Shown piece by piece: positions 20,378 through 34,300 of a stretch of 64,000 bases of DNA. Made by a program: the position numbers and the translations under genes. Position 1 is the first letter of the stretch, and each line of letters starts with the position of its first letter. The notes below the pieces were generated by a model that was not told the origin of the DNA, did not search any database, and saw only the letters and a program-made list of their open reading frames with translations. Origin of the DNA: Hybos culiciformis (lineage: Eukaryota > Arthropoda > Insecta > Diptera > Hybotidae); assembly GCA_964007475.1 (NCBI GenBank), contig OZ023275.1:16223829-16287828 (forward strand). Reading direction: 5' to 3'.

Positions 20378-23300
20378 ACAAGATGATGTAAGGTGGAAGA
20401 CCTTATGCCTCGATAAATACAAAGTTATATATAATAACTTACTTAGGTACTATATTCTTAATCAATGAATTATTACATGTGAAGAATGAAGATCTTATTA
20501 GCTTATAAATTTTAGTTATGGAAAAACTTCAATCTTCAATAAATAAAAATTTATAGAATAAAGCTATTTTAAGACGATAATATTGTATGCGAGACCGAGA
20601 TACTCTACGACGGCGCGGATACTGTATGCAAGATCATGTAAGTTGGATACTGCGTGATTCTTAGAATTATAATACAATAATCCATCATGACAATTTTTTT
20701 ATAATGTTTTCTTACTTAGTCAGTATTAAACAACTCAGTATCAGTAAGGCGGCAATAGGAGAAGTAAGATTCAAAAATTTTACACCAGCGTTCGATATCC
20801 AATACTGAATATCGTGTGAAAACTTGTATTGAATCACGTATGTATCTCATAAAGGCGTATCTCGGATACCATATCCTAGTGCAAAAGAGGAAAAAAATAA
20901 TGCTCTTAAAAAAATACAATTAGCCAAACAAATAAATTTGAATTTTTGAATATCAAATGATTATTTTACTGAGAAATTTTTTTCCTATCTGTTCAAAACA
21001 AATTCTTTAGTAGTTAGGTATTCCTGGAAAATATCTTGTTTACCATACTTTCAAATGGTGAACCTGCAAAAAAAAATTAGTGTGATACTTAAACAGTAGA
21101 TAAGTATTTTATATTTTAAAACAGTCTTCGAACATAAACAAAAATCAAAAAATCACATACTTACAATGGATTGTTTATTGTATTTTTTGTATTTGGATAG
21201 TTAAGTATACCAAATTATGTGGTTTACTTATAAAATATTTTTATCACAAAAATTACGTTGCTAAGCAGATAATTTTTTTCGAAATTGATTATAGGTAACT
21301 AAATATACTTTTATGTACATAAAACATGTGCTGTACACATAATGTTTGTAAAAAATTTCTATAGTTAAATTTTATGTACAATATAATGGTGTTCATATAA
21401 ATTTGATACGGTGTAACTATATAATACTATATATTCACAAAATGCAAAAGAAAAAAAAAATATGTATCTATCTACAGATAACATGATTTTATCCTCACCC
21501 AATTATATAATTTTCTCATGTATTATTTTTATTTTTGATTTATAAAGAATTTTCAGAAATTTTCATTTCTCTATTAATTTTTGGTCGTACGCAAAGTCAT
21601 ATTTAAAACTAACCAAAATGACAGAACAGAATAGATTTCGAAGATTGTTTCTACGTATAATCACGATGGTATGTATATATGTGATACCGTGATTTTGATT
21701 AAAATATTTTACAAATTAATTTATTTTATAAATAGGCCAATTTAGTCGTAATTTTTGTCTCTTTTAAAAAAAAAAAAAAGGTTGAGTGAAGATAATTCCT
21801 CTTTTCCAAGACGACATCACAGTTATTAATTAGTGAGTGATTGATAGCATAACAAAAAATATTGATTAAAAATGTTTAGCTTATCTTTCAGTATTTAATA
21901 GATAAGTAAGTAGTAACTTATAGTTTAAAAGTATGTAAAAATTAAAGAATTATGGTCATCTTGTACAACCGTAAGTATGTTTAATTTAACTGAAAAAATC
22001 CTGGAAAAACTTTAATAAATAATAAAAATTTATTTCTATGCTACTTTAAGAATATATAACTTAAAAAATTAAAATTCACCATTTGAAATAAAACATATTT
22101 ATCACGAATGGTTTGTGTTCTGTTCGTTTAAAAAAAAAAAGAAGAAAAATTAGTATCCTTGTTATGTTTTATTATTTGACATTTCTGTATTTTGTTATTT
22201 TTTAACTTTGTTTATGAATAAGAACATGGCAAAAAATTTATGATAATGGAATGTTACATTGGAAAAATAATTTCTTGAACGCATAGTTATTTATTATATT
22301 GTTTGTAAGCATTTTACTTTTGATAATGTGTCTAGGACACTGTCTGATATTGTGCCAAATTTATTTCTTCGACCTATTTTCAGTCTGCTTTATGAATTAA
22401 ACTAAGGATTGATAGAAAATGAATAAGATATTGTTGTTCAACAAACTAAAAATCCAAATTTCATTGAATATTGTAGATGAAATCAATTCTGTCGAGACTC
22501 TCACTTTTAAATCAATTAATTTGACAGAGCAATGAATTTGAATTTAATATTATTTTTAGACAAATAAGTACTTAAGTACTAACGTAGGCACTTTTATAAA
22601 CTAAAATTTATATTAAAACGTAAGATGAGTAAGAAGCTAAAAAAATTAAAAAAATTTCACAAACTATGCTATGTATAATCACAAACTATTTATTCTATTG
22701 CATTTGTACTTATATAGGTATAAAGAAAAACTCAGAACCAAAATGAAAGTCCGTTTATATAATGTAACTTATAAACTTCTAAACCAAGGAATCAATTTGG
22801 AAGAATCCAGTACCATTAGAAAGGCTATTTTCCGTAGAGGATTTTAGGTTCTTTTTTCATGACATTTGGTCGATTTTTTCGGGGCTATAGAAATTTTTTT
22901 GTGTTCGTTTTGTACGAGGTTTTGTGCCAATTTTAAATATTTTTTTAAGTGAAATTTGTTCATTTTTTAAAATAAAACGAAACATATAATATACATGAAC
23001 TAGATGTATGTATATTTTTTTTCATGATTGCTAGATTTTAAGTTAATTTTAATCAAACTTGTATGTAGTTAAGTTTCCGGTCCAAAATATTCAAAATATT
23101 ACTTCATAAAAACTTATACTTAAGTATACATAAATAGTTTTTTTTTTTACCAAAATAAAGAAAATAATCTTTAAGCGTGATAATTTCTAAATGAAATAAA
23201 TATAGAGTCCCTGAAGTAAAACCTTTTTATTTCTAATTCAATGCCAACAAAAAATATATCTGTTTGTTAGCATGACATAATTTGTCAAAAAAATAAAAAT

Positions 23301-25628
23301 AAAAGAATATTCATGCACAAGAAAGCGTATACTACCTACAAGAAAGAAAATTCAACAGAACATTGTTGTCTTAACTCTAAATTTCAATATTGCTAGAAAA
23401 TTATGACAATTTTTCATTAAAGTAAGTAGTTATTAATAGATCCTAGTCTGTACTTATGTTAGTTAAAAATCAATGCCTCAAAAGGTTTTGCAGTAAAATT
23501 TTAAACACAGTAATTAACCTCAGCTCAATCAAACCATCTGAAGAATGAAGAATTTTTTACTTTTTTAATTGAAAAATATTATTATTAAGTAAGTATAAGC
23601 ATAAAGAACTATAAGTACAAATTCAGAACAAATTTTTCATAGACTATAAAAAATTTTGTTACCAGGAATTGTAATAAAATCCCCATACTACATTAAATTT
23701 TCTATATTTCTTTTTTTTTTATCTTTAACTAAATTAAATTTTCTATATTTAGAATTGTTTATAAGATATGTATTAACATAATTATGTATAAATAATTATT
23801 GTATTTTCACATTTATGATCAGAAGTGTAGTGTACCTATGTATACATACAATTTCAGATATATAAGCATAAGTACTTACGTATACCGACCGACATTATAG
23901 TCTTATAACATTGTGCATAATATACATAATATTAATAAGCATCTAGATATCTAGTACAAACATATGTATATATGGTATTAGAATTACATAAGTAGCTATT
24001 ATTTTGGGATGAATCACGCTCTATTATCCTTAATTCCGCTATTATCCGTTATTTTCTATTCCATTTCTTAGATAAAAATAAAATCAAAAACGTGAATAAT
24101 TTTTTTAAATGAATTCTGCCAAAACCGACGCAAAAACATAACTACAAATCCCCTTACATTACAAACCCCTTTTTCGTAGTCTACGCGATAATAAAGCCTT
24201 TCGGGTACTTTTGGCTACTTTTTACGGGCTACATGAATCGTAAACCTCAGTTTCCCGTAATCCGTCCATATAAAGCTAAAATACTTGTAGCTACTAAACT
24301 ACCTCGTAAACTACTAATTTAAAATTGAAAATAAATTTTTAACGAATTGAAGCATAAGAAAATTAAAATTTCCTCGTTACATTATTAATTTTTACTTACT
24401 AATCTAAAAGTAACTATTTGATGGAAAGGTAACAAGGCAAAACTTTATATTATTGCATTGCCCTTTAATTTGAAAAAATTAAGTATATATACTTAAGTAA
24501 GTATTTAAAGTTAATACTTATTTAATTTTAGTATTTTATGATTTTGATTAAGTACTTGAATTTATCTAATCGAAAACACGTTAGGAAAATTTAAAAATAT
24601 TTTAAATATGTTTAAAACTTAATAAAGAACGATGTACTCTCATACCTGTGAGTTTCATGGACACTTGCTTACTTAAAAACTAGTTGCGAAAAATATTTAA
24701 AAATACCTCGAAAAATACATACTTAATTATATGAAAATAGAAAATTTAACTTTTCATTTTTTAAATCTTTTTTATTGACTTTCGTTTCTCAAAAACATAT
24801 TCTCAACAGAACATTGTTTAATCAACCTCGTATAATTTATTATTATTTTTTTTTAATATTAAAAGATTCAAAAATTAAAAAACAATAAGTATCAAGTTCC
24901 TGGTCAAATTTTAAATAAAAAAAAAATAAATAAAATTTCTTTAATAAAATCGTAAACCACAGGATTAAAACATTAAAGCTTTTTTTTTGCTATAAATAAT
25001 TATAATTTTACAGAAAAAATTCATTTAAATAAGTAAGTGAGTAATTCTCTATAATTTTGCTCATCAATGCAAAAAGCGAAGCAAAAAGTTATTTTTCTGA
25101 AGACATTGCCAATACCTACACACCTTTTGAAATATATATTTTAAGTATATTATTATACTATACTTCACTATCTACGTTTATAATAATTATGTATGAAGGG
25201 TCAATGATTCTCTTTTATTTTATTATTATTATATTAATAAATTATCATAAATCATATTCATAGCTTTATAAAAGATTTATTCAATGTACATAAGTATATA
25301 AATCGAGATATAAACGTTACCTATGTATATACATTACATACATAAAAAGGTACGTATAATAATAAAGCTTTTTTTTTTGTAATCAAATTTAACTTCCTTT
25401 AAATTATGGGAAATTATTATCCATTTAACAGACTTCTTTATTTTAATTTTATTTTTAAGGCGAGAGAAGTGGAATAATATTCTAATATTTTAGTTCAAAT
25501 GTCGTTCAATCTTTTGATCTTTGAATTTTATTATTATTAAAAAAGAAAAGTAAGTATAAAAGAATGTATATAGAAATGAAAAGTTACATTCTGTTTATAA
25601 TTAGACGCAATTTTAGATATACTTAGAT
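20378..25628. repeat. 5,251-bp direct tandem duplication, copy 1
   Basis: The unit begins ACAAGATGATGTAAGG and recurs at an offset of exactly 5,251 bp. Every part I compared is identical, including A-runs (14 A at about 21766 and again at about 27017). Left flank, central junction and right flank share only the dinucleotide AC at the breakpoints. The unit carries no recognisable gene. It contains the inverted-repeat structure at 20588-20870. Confidence 0.95.
20588..20870. repeat. decayed inverted-repeat (MITE-like) structure inside duplication copy 1
   Basis: Two pairs of inverted strings are nested: CCGAGATAC (20595-20603) with GTATCTCGG (20857-20865), and GATACTGCGTGATTC (20646-20660) with GAATCACGTATGTATC (20831-20846). 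The intervening sequence is GC-richer than the rest of the unit. This fits an old, palindromic, non-autonomous DNA transposon. No clear target duplication was found. Confidence 0.4.
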
Positions 25629-28600
25629 ACAAGATGATGTAAGGTGGAAGACCTTATGCCTCGATAAATACAAAGTTATATATAATAACTTACTTAGGTA
25701 CTATATTCTTAATCAATGAATTATTACATGTGAAGAATGAAGATCTTATTAGCTTATAAATTTTAGTTATGGAAAAACTTCAATCTTCAATAAATAAAAA
25801 TTTATAGAATAAAGCTATTTTAAGACGATAATATTGTATGCGAGACCGAGATACTCTACGACGGCGCGGATACTGTATGCAAGATCATGTAAGTTGGATA
25901 CTGCGTGATTCTTAGAATTATAATACAATAATCCATCATGACAATTTTTTTATAATGTTTTCTTACTTAGTCAGTATTAAACAACTCAGTATCAGTAAGG
26001 CGGCAATAGGAGAAGTAAGATTCAAAAATTTTACACCAGCGTTCGATATCCAATACTGAATATCGTGTGAAAACTTGTATTGAATCACGTATGTATCTCA
26101 TAAAGGCGTATCTCGGATACCATATCCTAGTGCAAAAGAGGAAAAAAATAATGCTCTTAAAAAAATACAATTAGCCAAACAAATAAATTTGAATTTTTGA
26201 ATATCAAATGATTATTTTACTGAGAAATTTTTTTCCTATCTGTTCAAAACAAATTCTTTAGTAGTTAGGTATTCCTGGAAAATATCTTGTTTACCATACT
26301 TTCAAATGGTGAACCTGCAAAAAAAAATTAGTGTGATACTTAAACAGTAGATAAGTATTTTATATTTTAAAACAGTCTTCGAACATAAACAAAAATCAAA
26401 AAATCACATACTTACAATGGATTGTTTATTGTATTTTTTGTATTTGGATAGTTAAGTATACCAAATTATGTGGTTTACTTATAAAATATTTTTATCACAA
26501 AAATTACGTTGCTAAGCAGATAATTTTTTTCGAAATTGATTATAGGTAACTAAATATACTTTTATGTACATAAAACATGTGCTGTACACATAATGTTTGT
26601 AAAAAATTTCTATAGTTAAATTTTATGTACAATATAATGGTGTTCATATAAATTTGATACGGTGTAACTATATAATACTATATATTCACAAAATGCAAAA
26701 GAAAAAAAAAATATGTATCTATCTACAGATAACATGATTTTATCCTCACCCAATTATATAATTTTCTCATGTATTATTTTTATTTTTGATTTATAAAGAA
26801 TTTTCAGAAATTTTCATTTCTCTATTAATTTTTGGTCGTACGCAAAGTCATATTTAAAACTAACCAAAATGACAGAACAGAATAGATTTCGAAGATTGTT
26901 TCTACGTATAATCACGATGGTATGTATATATGTGATACCGTGATTTTGATTAAAATATTTTACAAATTAATTTATTTTATAAATAGGCCAATTTAGTCGT
27001 AATTTTTGTCTCTTTTAAAAAAAAAAAAAAGGTTGAGTGAAGATAATTCCTCTTTTCCAAGACGACATCACAGTTATTAATTAGTGAGTGATTGATAGCA
27101 TAACAAAAAATATTGATTAAAAATGTTTAGCTTATCTTTCAGTATTTAATAGATAAGTAAGTAGTAACTTATAGTTTAAAAGTATGTAAAAATTAAAGAA
27201 TTATGGTCATCTTGTACAACCGTAAGTATGTTTAATTTAACTGAAAAAATCCTGGAAAAACTTTAATAAATAATAAAAATTTATTTCTATGCTACTTTAA
27301 GAATATATAACTTAAAAAATTAAAATTCACCATTTGAAATAAAACATATTTATCACGAATGGTTTGTGTTCTGTTCGTTTAAAAAAAAAAAGAAGAAAAA
27401 TTAGTATCCTTGTTATGTTTTATTATTTGACATTTCTGTATTTTGTTATTTTTTAACTTTGTTTATGAATAAGAACATGGCAAAAAATTTATGATAATGG
27501 AATGTTACATTGGAAAAATAATTTCTTGAACGCATAGTTATTTATTATATTGTTTGTAAGCATTTTACTTTTGATAATGTGTCTAGGACACTGTCTGATA
27601 TTGTGCCAAATTTATTTCTTCGACCTATTTTCAGTCTGCTTTATGAATTAAACTAAGGATTGATAGAAAATGAATAAGATATTGTTGTTCAACAAACTAA
27701 AAATCCAAATTTCATTGAATATTGTAGATGAAATCAATTCTGTCGAGACTCTCACTTTTAAATCAATTAATTTGACAGAGCAATGAATTTGAATTTAATA
27801 TTATTTTTAGACAAATAAGTACTTAAGTACTAACGTAGGCACTTTTATAAACTAAAATTTATATTAAAACGTAAGATGAGTAAGAAGCTAAAAAAATTAA
27901 AAAAATTTCACAAACTATGCTATGTATAATCACAAACTATTTATTCTATTGCATTTGTACTTATATAGGTATAAAGAAAAACTCAGAACCAAAATGAAAG
28001 TCCGTTTATATAATGTAACTTATAAACTTCTAAACCAAGGAATCAATTTGGAAGAATCCAGTACCATTAGAAAGGCTATTTTCCGTAGAGGATTTTAGGT
28101 TCTTTTTTCATGACATTTGGTCGATTTTTTCGGGGCTATAGAAATTTTTTTGTGTTCGTTTTGTACGAGGTTTTGTGCCAATTTTAAATATTTTTTTAAG
28201 TGAAATTTGTTCATTTTTTAAAATAAAACGAAACATATAATATACATGAACTAGATGTATGTATATTTTTTTTCATGATTGCTAGATTTTAAGTTAATTT
28301 TAATCAAACTTGTATGTAGTTAAGTTTCCGGTCCAAAATATTCAAAATATTACTTCATAAAAACTTATACTTAAGTATACATAAATAGTTTTTTTTTTTA
28401 CCAAAATAAAGAAAATAATCTTTAAGCGTGATAATTTCTAAATGAAATAAATATAGAGTCCCTGAAGTAAAACCTTTTTATTTCTAATTCAATGCCAACA
28501 AAAAATATATCTGTTTGTTAGCATGACATAATTTGTCAAAAAAATAAAAATAAAAGAATATTCATGCACAAGAAAGCGTATACTACCTACAAGAAAGAAA

Positions 28601-30879
28601 ATTCAACAGAACATTGTTGTCTTAACTCTAAATTTCAATATTGCTAGAAAATTATGACAATTTTTCATTAAAGTAAGTAGTTATTAATAGATCCTAGTCT
28701 GTACTTATGTTAGTTAAAAATCAATGCCTCAAAAGGTTTTGCAGTAAAATTTTAAACACAGTAATTAACCTCAGCTCAATCAAACCATCTGAAGAATGAA
28801 GAATTTTTTACTTTTTTAATTGAAAAATATTATTATTAAGTAAGTATAAGCATAAAGAACTATAAGTACAAATTCAGAACAAATTTTTCATAGACTATAA
28901 AAAATTTTGTTACCAGGAATTGTAATAAAATCCCCATACTACATTAAATTTTCTATATTTCTTTTTTTTTTATCTTTAACTAAATTAAATTTTCTATATT
29001 TAGAATTGTTTATAAGATATGTATTAACATAATTATGTATAAATAATTATTGTATTTTCACATTTATGATCAGAAGTGTAGTGTACCTATGTATACATAC
29101 AATTTCAGATATATAAGCATAAGTACTTACGTATACCGACCGACATTATAGTCTTATAACATTGTGCATAATATACATAATATTAATAAGCATCTAGATA
29201 TCTAGTACAAACATATGTATATATGGTATTAGAATTACATAAGTAGCTATTATTTTGGGATGAATCACGCTCTATTATCCTTAATTCCGCTATTATCCGT
29301 TATTTTCTATTCCATTTCTTAGATAAAAATAAAATCAAAAACGTGAATAATTTTTTTAAATGAATTCTGCCAAAACCGACGCAAAAACATAACTACAAAT
29401 CCCCTTACATTACAAACCCCTTTTTCGTAGTCTACGCGATAATAAAGCCTTTCGGGTACTTTTGGCTACTTTTTACGGGCTACATGAATCGTAAACCTCA
29501 GTTTCCCGTAATCCGTCCATATAAAGCTAAAATACTTGTAGCTACTAAACTACCTCGTAAACTACTAATTTAAAATTGAAAATAAATTTTTAACGAATTG
29601 AAGCATAAGAAAATTAAAATTTCCTCGTTACATTATTAATTTTTACTTACTAATCTAAAAGTAACTATTTGATGGAAAGGTAACAAGGCAAAACTTTATA
29701 TTATTGCATTGCCCTTTAATTTGAAAAAATTAAGTATATATACTTAAGTAAGTATTTAAAGTTAATACTTATTTAATTTTAGTATTTTATGATTTTGATT
29801 AAGTACTTGAATTTATCTAATCGAAAACACGTTAGGAAAATTTAAAAATATTTTAAATATGTTTAAAACTTAATAAAGAACGATGTACTCTCATACCTGT
29901 GAGTTTCATGGACACTTGCTTACTTAAAAACTAGTTGCGAAAAATATTTAAAAATACCTCGAAAAATACATACTTAATTATATGAAAATAGAAAATTTAA
30001 CTTTTCATTTTTTAAATCTTTTTTATTGACTTTCGTTTCTCAAAAACATATTCTCAACAGAACATTGTTTAATCAACCTCGTATAATTTATTATTATTTT
30101 TTTTTAATATTAAAAGATTCAAAAATTAAAAAACAATAAGTATCAAGTTCCTGGTCAAATTTTAAATAAAAAAAAAATAAATAAAATTTCTTTAATAAAA
30201 TCGTAAACCACAGGATTAAAACATTAAAGCTTTTTTTTTGCTATAAATAATTATAATTTTACAGAAAAAATTCATTTAAATAAGTAAGTGAGTAATTCTC
30301 TATAATTTTGCTCATCAATGCAAAAAGCGAAGCAAAAAGTTATTTTTCTGAAGACATTGCCAATACCTACACACCTTTTGAAATATATATTTTAAGTATA
30401 TTATTATACTATACTTCACTATCTACGTTTATAATAATTATGTATGAAGGGTCAATGATTCTCTTTTATTTTATTATTATTATATTAATAAATTATCATA
30501 AATCATATTCATAGCTTTATAAAAGATTTATTCAATGTACATAAGTATATAAATCGAGATATAAACGTTACCTATGTATATACATTACATACATAAAAAG
30601 GTACGTATAATAATAAAGCTTTTTTTTTTGTAATCAAATTTAACTTCCTTTAAATTATGGGAAATTATTATCCATTTAACAGACTTCTTTATTTTAATTT
30701 TATTTTTAAGGCGAGAGAAGTGGAATAATATTCTAATATTTTAGTTCAAATGTCGTTCAATCTTTTGATCTTTGAATTTTATTATTATTAAAAAAGAAAA
30801 GTAAGTATAAAAGAATGTATATAGAAATGAAAAGTTACATTCTGTTTATAATTAGACGCAATTTTAGATATACTTAGAT
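25629..30879. repeat. 5,251-bp direct tandem duplication, copy 2
   Basis: Second copy, head to tail with copy 1 and with no spacer. Sequence similarity stops after the AC at 30880-30881, where unique sequence CTTATATATA begins. The absence of even homopolymer-length differences means either a very recent duplication or an assembly duplication of the same molecule. Confidence 0.95.
25839..26121. repeat. same inverted-repeat structure in duplication copy 2
   Basis: Identical copy of the structure at 20588-20870, carried by the 5,251-bp duplication. Confidence 0.4.
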
Positions 30880-31239
30880 ACTTATATATACTATATAGAT
30901 GTTATTCAATTATAAAATAACTTCCCTTTGTTGTTTCCGGAATATGAAATGTCACAAAATATATAAATTTTCTTCTATATATAGAAGCATTGCGTGAATT
31001 GAATTTAATTGCGTGGAATAAATACTTAATTTTAATTTTTTTTATTTCTTTTTTATTTTCAATTTAATATGACAAATTTTTTAAAATAACGATTGAACTT
31101 TAGGAGTCAAAAAACTTAGAAAAGTTTTGTATTATAAGTATGTACATATTTATAAAAAATAACAATATACATACTTACGTAGATGCATAAAAAAAATATA
31201 CATACATTTAATCACAGAATTTCTTATTGTGTAGAATTA

Positions 31240-31312
31240 TTATACAGAGTGCCTTGAAGAATCCGACAACGAAAACTTGTTATCGACTGCGAACACGACC
31301 TTTTCAAAATGT
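31240..31312. repeat. short GC-richer block, unclassified
   Basis: The stretch from ACAGAGTGCCTTGAAGAATC to GACCTTTTCAAAATGTTG stands out from the A/T background and is open in more than one plus-strand frame. ACAG(A/G)GTG followed by a GC-richer stretch recalls ends of insect repeats, but I could not find a partner terminus. It is left unclassified. Confidence 0.25.
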
Positions 31313-34300
31313 TGAAAAAATCACAAATTAATCTTAAATTTCCAGTTCAATACAAGTAGTATATTACACTAATATCTTGTTAAAAAATGTACGAATTGCT
31401 TTTTCGATTTGAAAACTATAACAGATCCAGTGAAAAATTAACACAATAGAATATAATATATTTATAATTACAATATTACAATATATGATATAAGCAAAGT
31501 GTAAAAAATTAAAATTATGGTAGTAAATAAAATGTAAGGTTAAATGTATGAAAGAATAAATTGACCACAAAACCAATAAGCCGATTTTGAAAACTAATAA
31601 TAAACGATAAAATCAAATAGCGAAATAATAAAATAATTTAAATCGGATTAGAAATTTTTAATATTTTTAAAATAAAATCGTAAATGAAAATAGTTTTTTA
31701 CACTTATAATTCGAAAATTAATACCCATGTAAGAAAGTTCGCGGTATTATGTAAATTTTGCGATGCTTAAGTACTTTAAAACTATGTACTTAAGTATTCA
31801 ATGAACTTAATTTGCACTTATATATTAATTAGAGAGTGAATTTGCTTATTGTTTTAGAGGTACTTAAAAAATATTGTGACACATCAAAGTAGTTGCGGAA
31901 ATTATTGCAAAAAAAAAAACAGTATTTAATATGTCGTAAATAAGGTATGGCGCTCGTTTTTCACATTTTGATTTCAAATATTTTCCAACTTAATACTTTT
32001 TTTACAATTCTCATGGAAATCCATTTGCAGCTTCAGTTCGAATCCTTGGCACAACCTGAACGATCAATTTCATTACATTTTTCAATCGACATTTACTCAT
32101 TATCACTAAAATGTCAAAATTTTACTTAAAAATAATTTGCACCGCGTAACCTAAAATCTGAAAATCTTATCGTTAAAAAAATTAAACGAAAGTGAGCAAG
32201 ATACTGATTTAAACCCTAATTCAAACTATCAGAACCTCTCAAATACTTAGGTATAGTTAGTTGAAGAAATCATTAAGCATTTTAATGTCGGATGGAAAAA
32301 TGGACAGACGAATATATATGTATGTATGTTGAAAACATTTATAATAGGTAATGAAAAATTATTTTTTAATGGAAAGCTGAAAATTTTATTCGTTTCATAT
32401 ACACAACTTCTAATCAAGAGAATAGAGTATGGAATATTTATCTATATTACCTACTTAATTTCCAAGTAAGTTTCCTAACTACACATGGTTTAAAAAACAA
32501 CTAACTAATTTACATAGTTATTTCGTTTCACTTAAATAAAAATCGTAAATGTTTATTCAAGCCTTACATTGGTTACTTTTAACCTCGGTTTTAACATTAG
32601 TTAGAAAAGGCTTATAAGTTCATAAAAACCCATAAATTTTTAGCATACTTATTAGAAATGGGATAAGACATAAAATTGTAAGCCGACTATTATTAGCAAC
32701 TTAATTACAATAATTAAATTTTTATTCAAATAGAAATCTATGAAATCTTATATGTATATAGGTATAGGTAATAATTTATATAAATTTGATAAATCTTTTT
32801 AAAAAAAGGTTTATAAAATTTAATGTCTTAGAAGTTATAGAGAGAGTAAACTTTTTTTTTGTTCAACATAAAATCGAGCGTAAGACACTGAATTTATTCT
32901 TAACATCAAAATGTTTTACAAATTTTTACGAAAAAACAAAAAAATACTTTTTATTATATATACAATAAGCTTATTATGCTTACATATACTTACATTTAAG
33001 TAGTTATATTGTACCTTTACATAGATATTTCTTTCTTTTGTACTTACTTACCTCTCTTAAAAACAATTTCTTTAATTTTCTTCACATCGATATTTATAAG
33101 GGCTTATTTTTCATAAGTGATTTTTATTTACATTTTACGGTTGAAAAAATAATTTCTTTACCAAAAATATCTTTATCTCTATGATGCTATGTATGCTTTA
33201 CAATGTATATTGTATAAAATAAACTTCAGTCAATTAGATTTAAGATTTTGTATTCAATTAAAAAAGAAAGAAAAAAAATATATTTTTTCAAAAAAATTTC
33301 TCCAGATACGTAAGTATACGACCCATAGAGTAACAATTATTGCTATTCCATGATCGTATACCATTCCGCGAAGCACGCAGAGAAGAAGTTGCATTTGACA
33401 AATAAATATTATTTTTTAATAACTACTTAATTTAAAAATTTAATTAAGAGAAAAAAAAGGTACAAATTTCTTAAAACATAAAAAATACAAAATAATCTAT
33501 AACTTTAAAACAGAGTTATATGTATGAGTTTTTTTTTTTTTTTTTTTATTGTTTCAAAAAATATAATTCATAGTACATTTCTAAGTAACAAAAAAAGATA
33601 ATTTCATTTTTATATTATAATATAGGAAGAAAAATTCATTATATATAGTAAAACCTACTTATAGTTTACAAATAAAAATATTCCAATTTTAAGTTCTGTT
33701 ACTATAATTAAAAATAAAATATTGCTCCAGCACCATAGAGGTATTATAGGGGCAGAGTTGTGTATAATATATGTATAACTTGTAGAAATCATTAAATTCT
33801 AAAATGAATAAAAAAAAAAACAAAAATAATTTTCTTTTGATTTTTCTTCTGAAAATAATTTTCCATAAAAAGGTTAATAAAAAAAAGAAGAAAATCAAAG
33901 AAAAATCTAATTGGTGTGAAATGTAAGTATATAAAACATTATTTAAAAAAAAATAATCTTAACAAGAACCAGAAGCGTATATGATATGTTTTATTTTTTT
34001 TTTATTTATACCTATGAGTATTCAAATTCTATTAAGATCACCAAAGTGCTTTAAGTAGGTATATCCTTATTTTTTATTTATTTTTTTATTAATAATATAC
34101 ATAGAAATAAAATAACATCTTAATAATAAATTATTATCCTGAAGAAATTATTAGTACATTCGTACATATAAATATTCACAATATACTTAAGTATTCTCTA
34201 ATTCTGTAACAACGGTTCAGACTTTCGAAATTTTGTTGACGGCAGAGATATATAGAAGCTAAACTTATTCCAAAAATATTTTGAAAGCTTAAACAATTTT

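Noticed and set aside
20716..20919. 67-codon minus-strand frame, present twice (also 25967-26170)
   Set aside because: The duplication is of the DNA segment; the frame lies over an inverted-repeat element and has no recognisable protein features.
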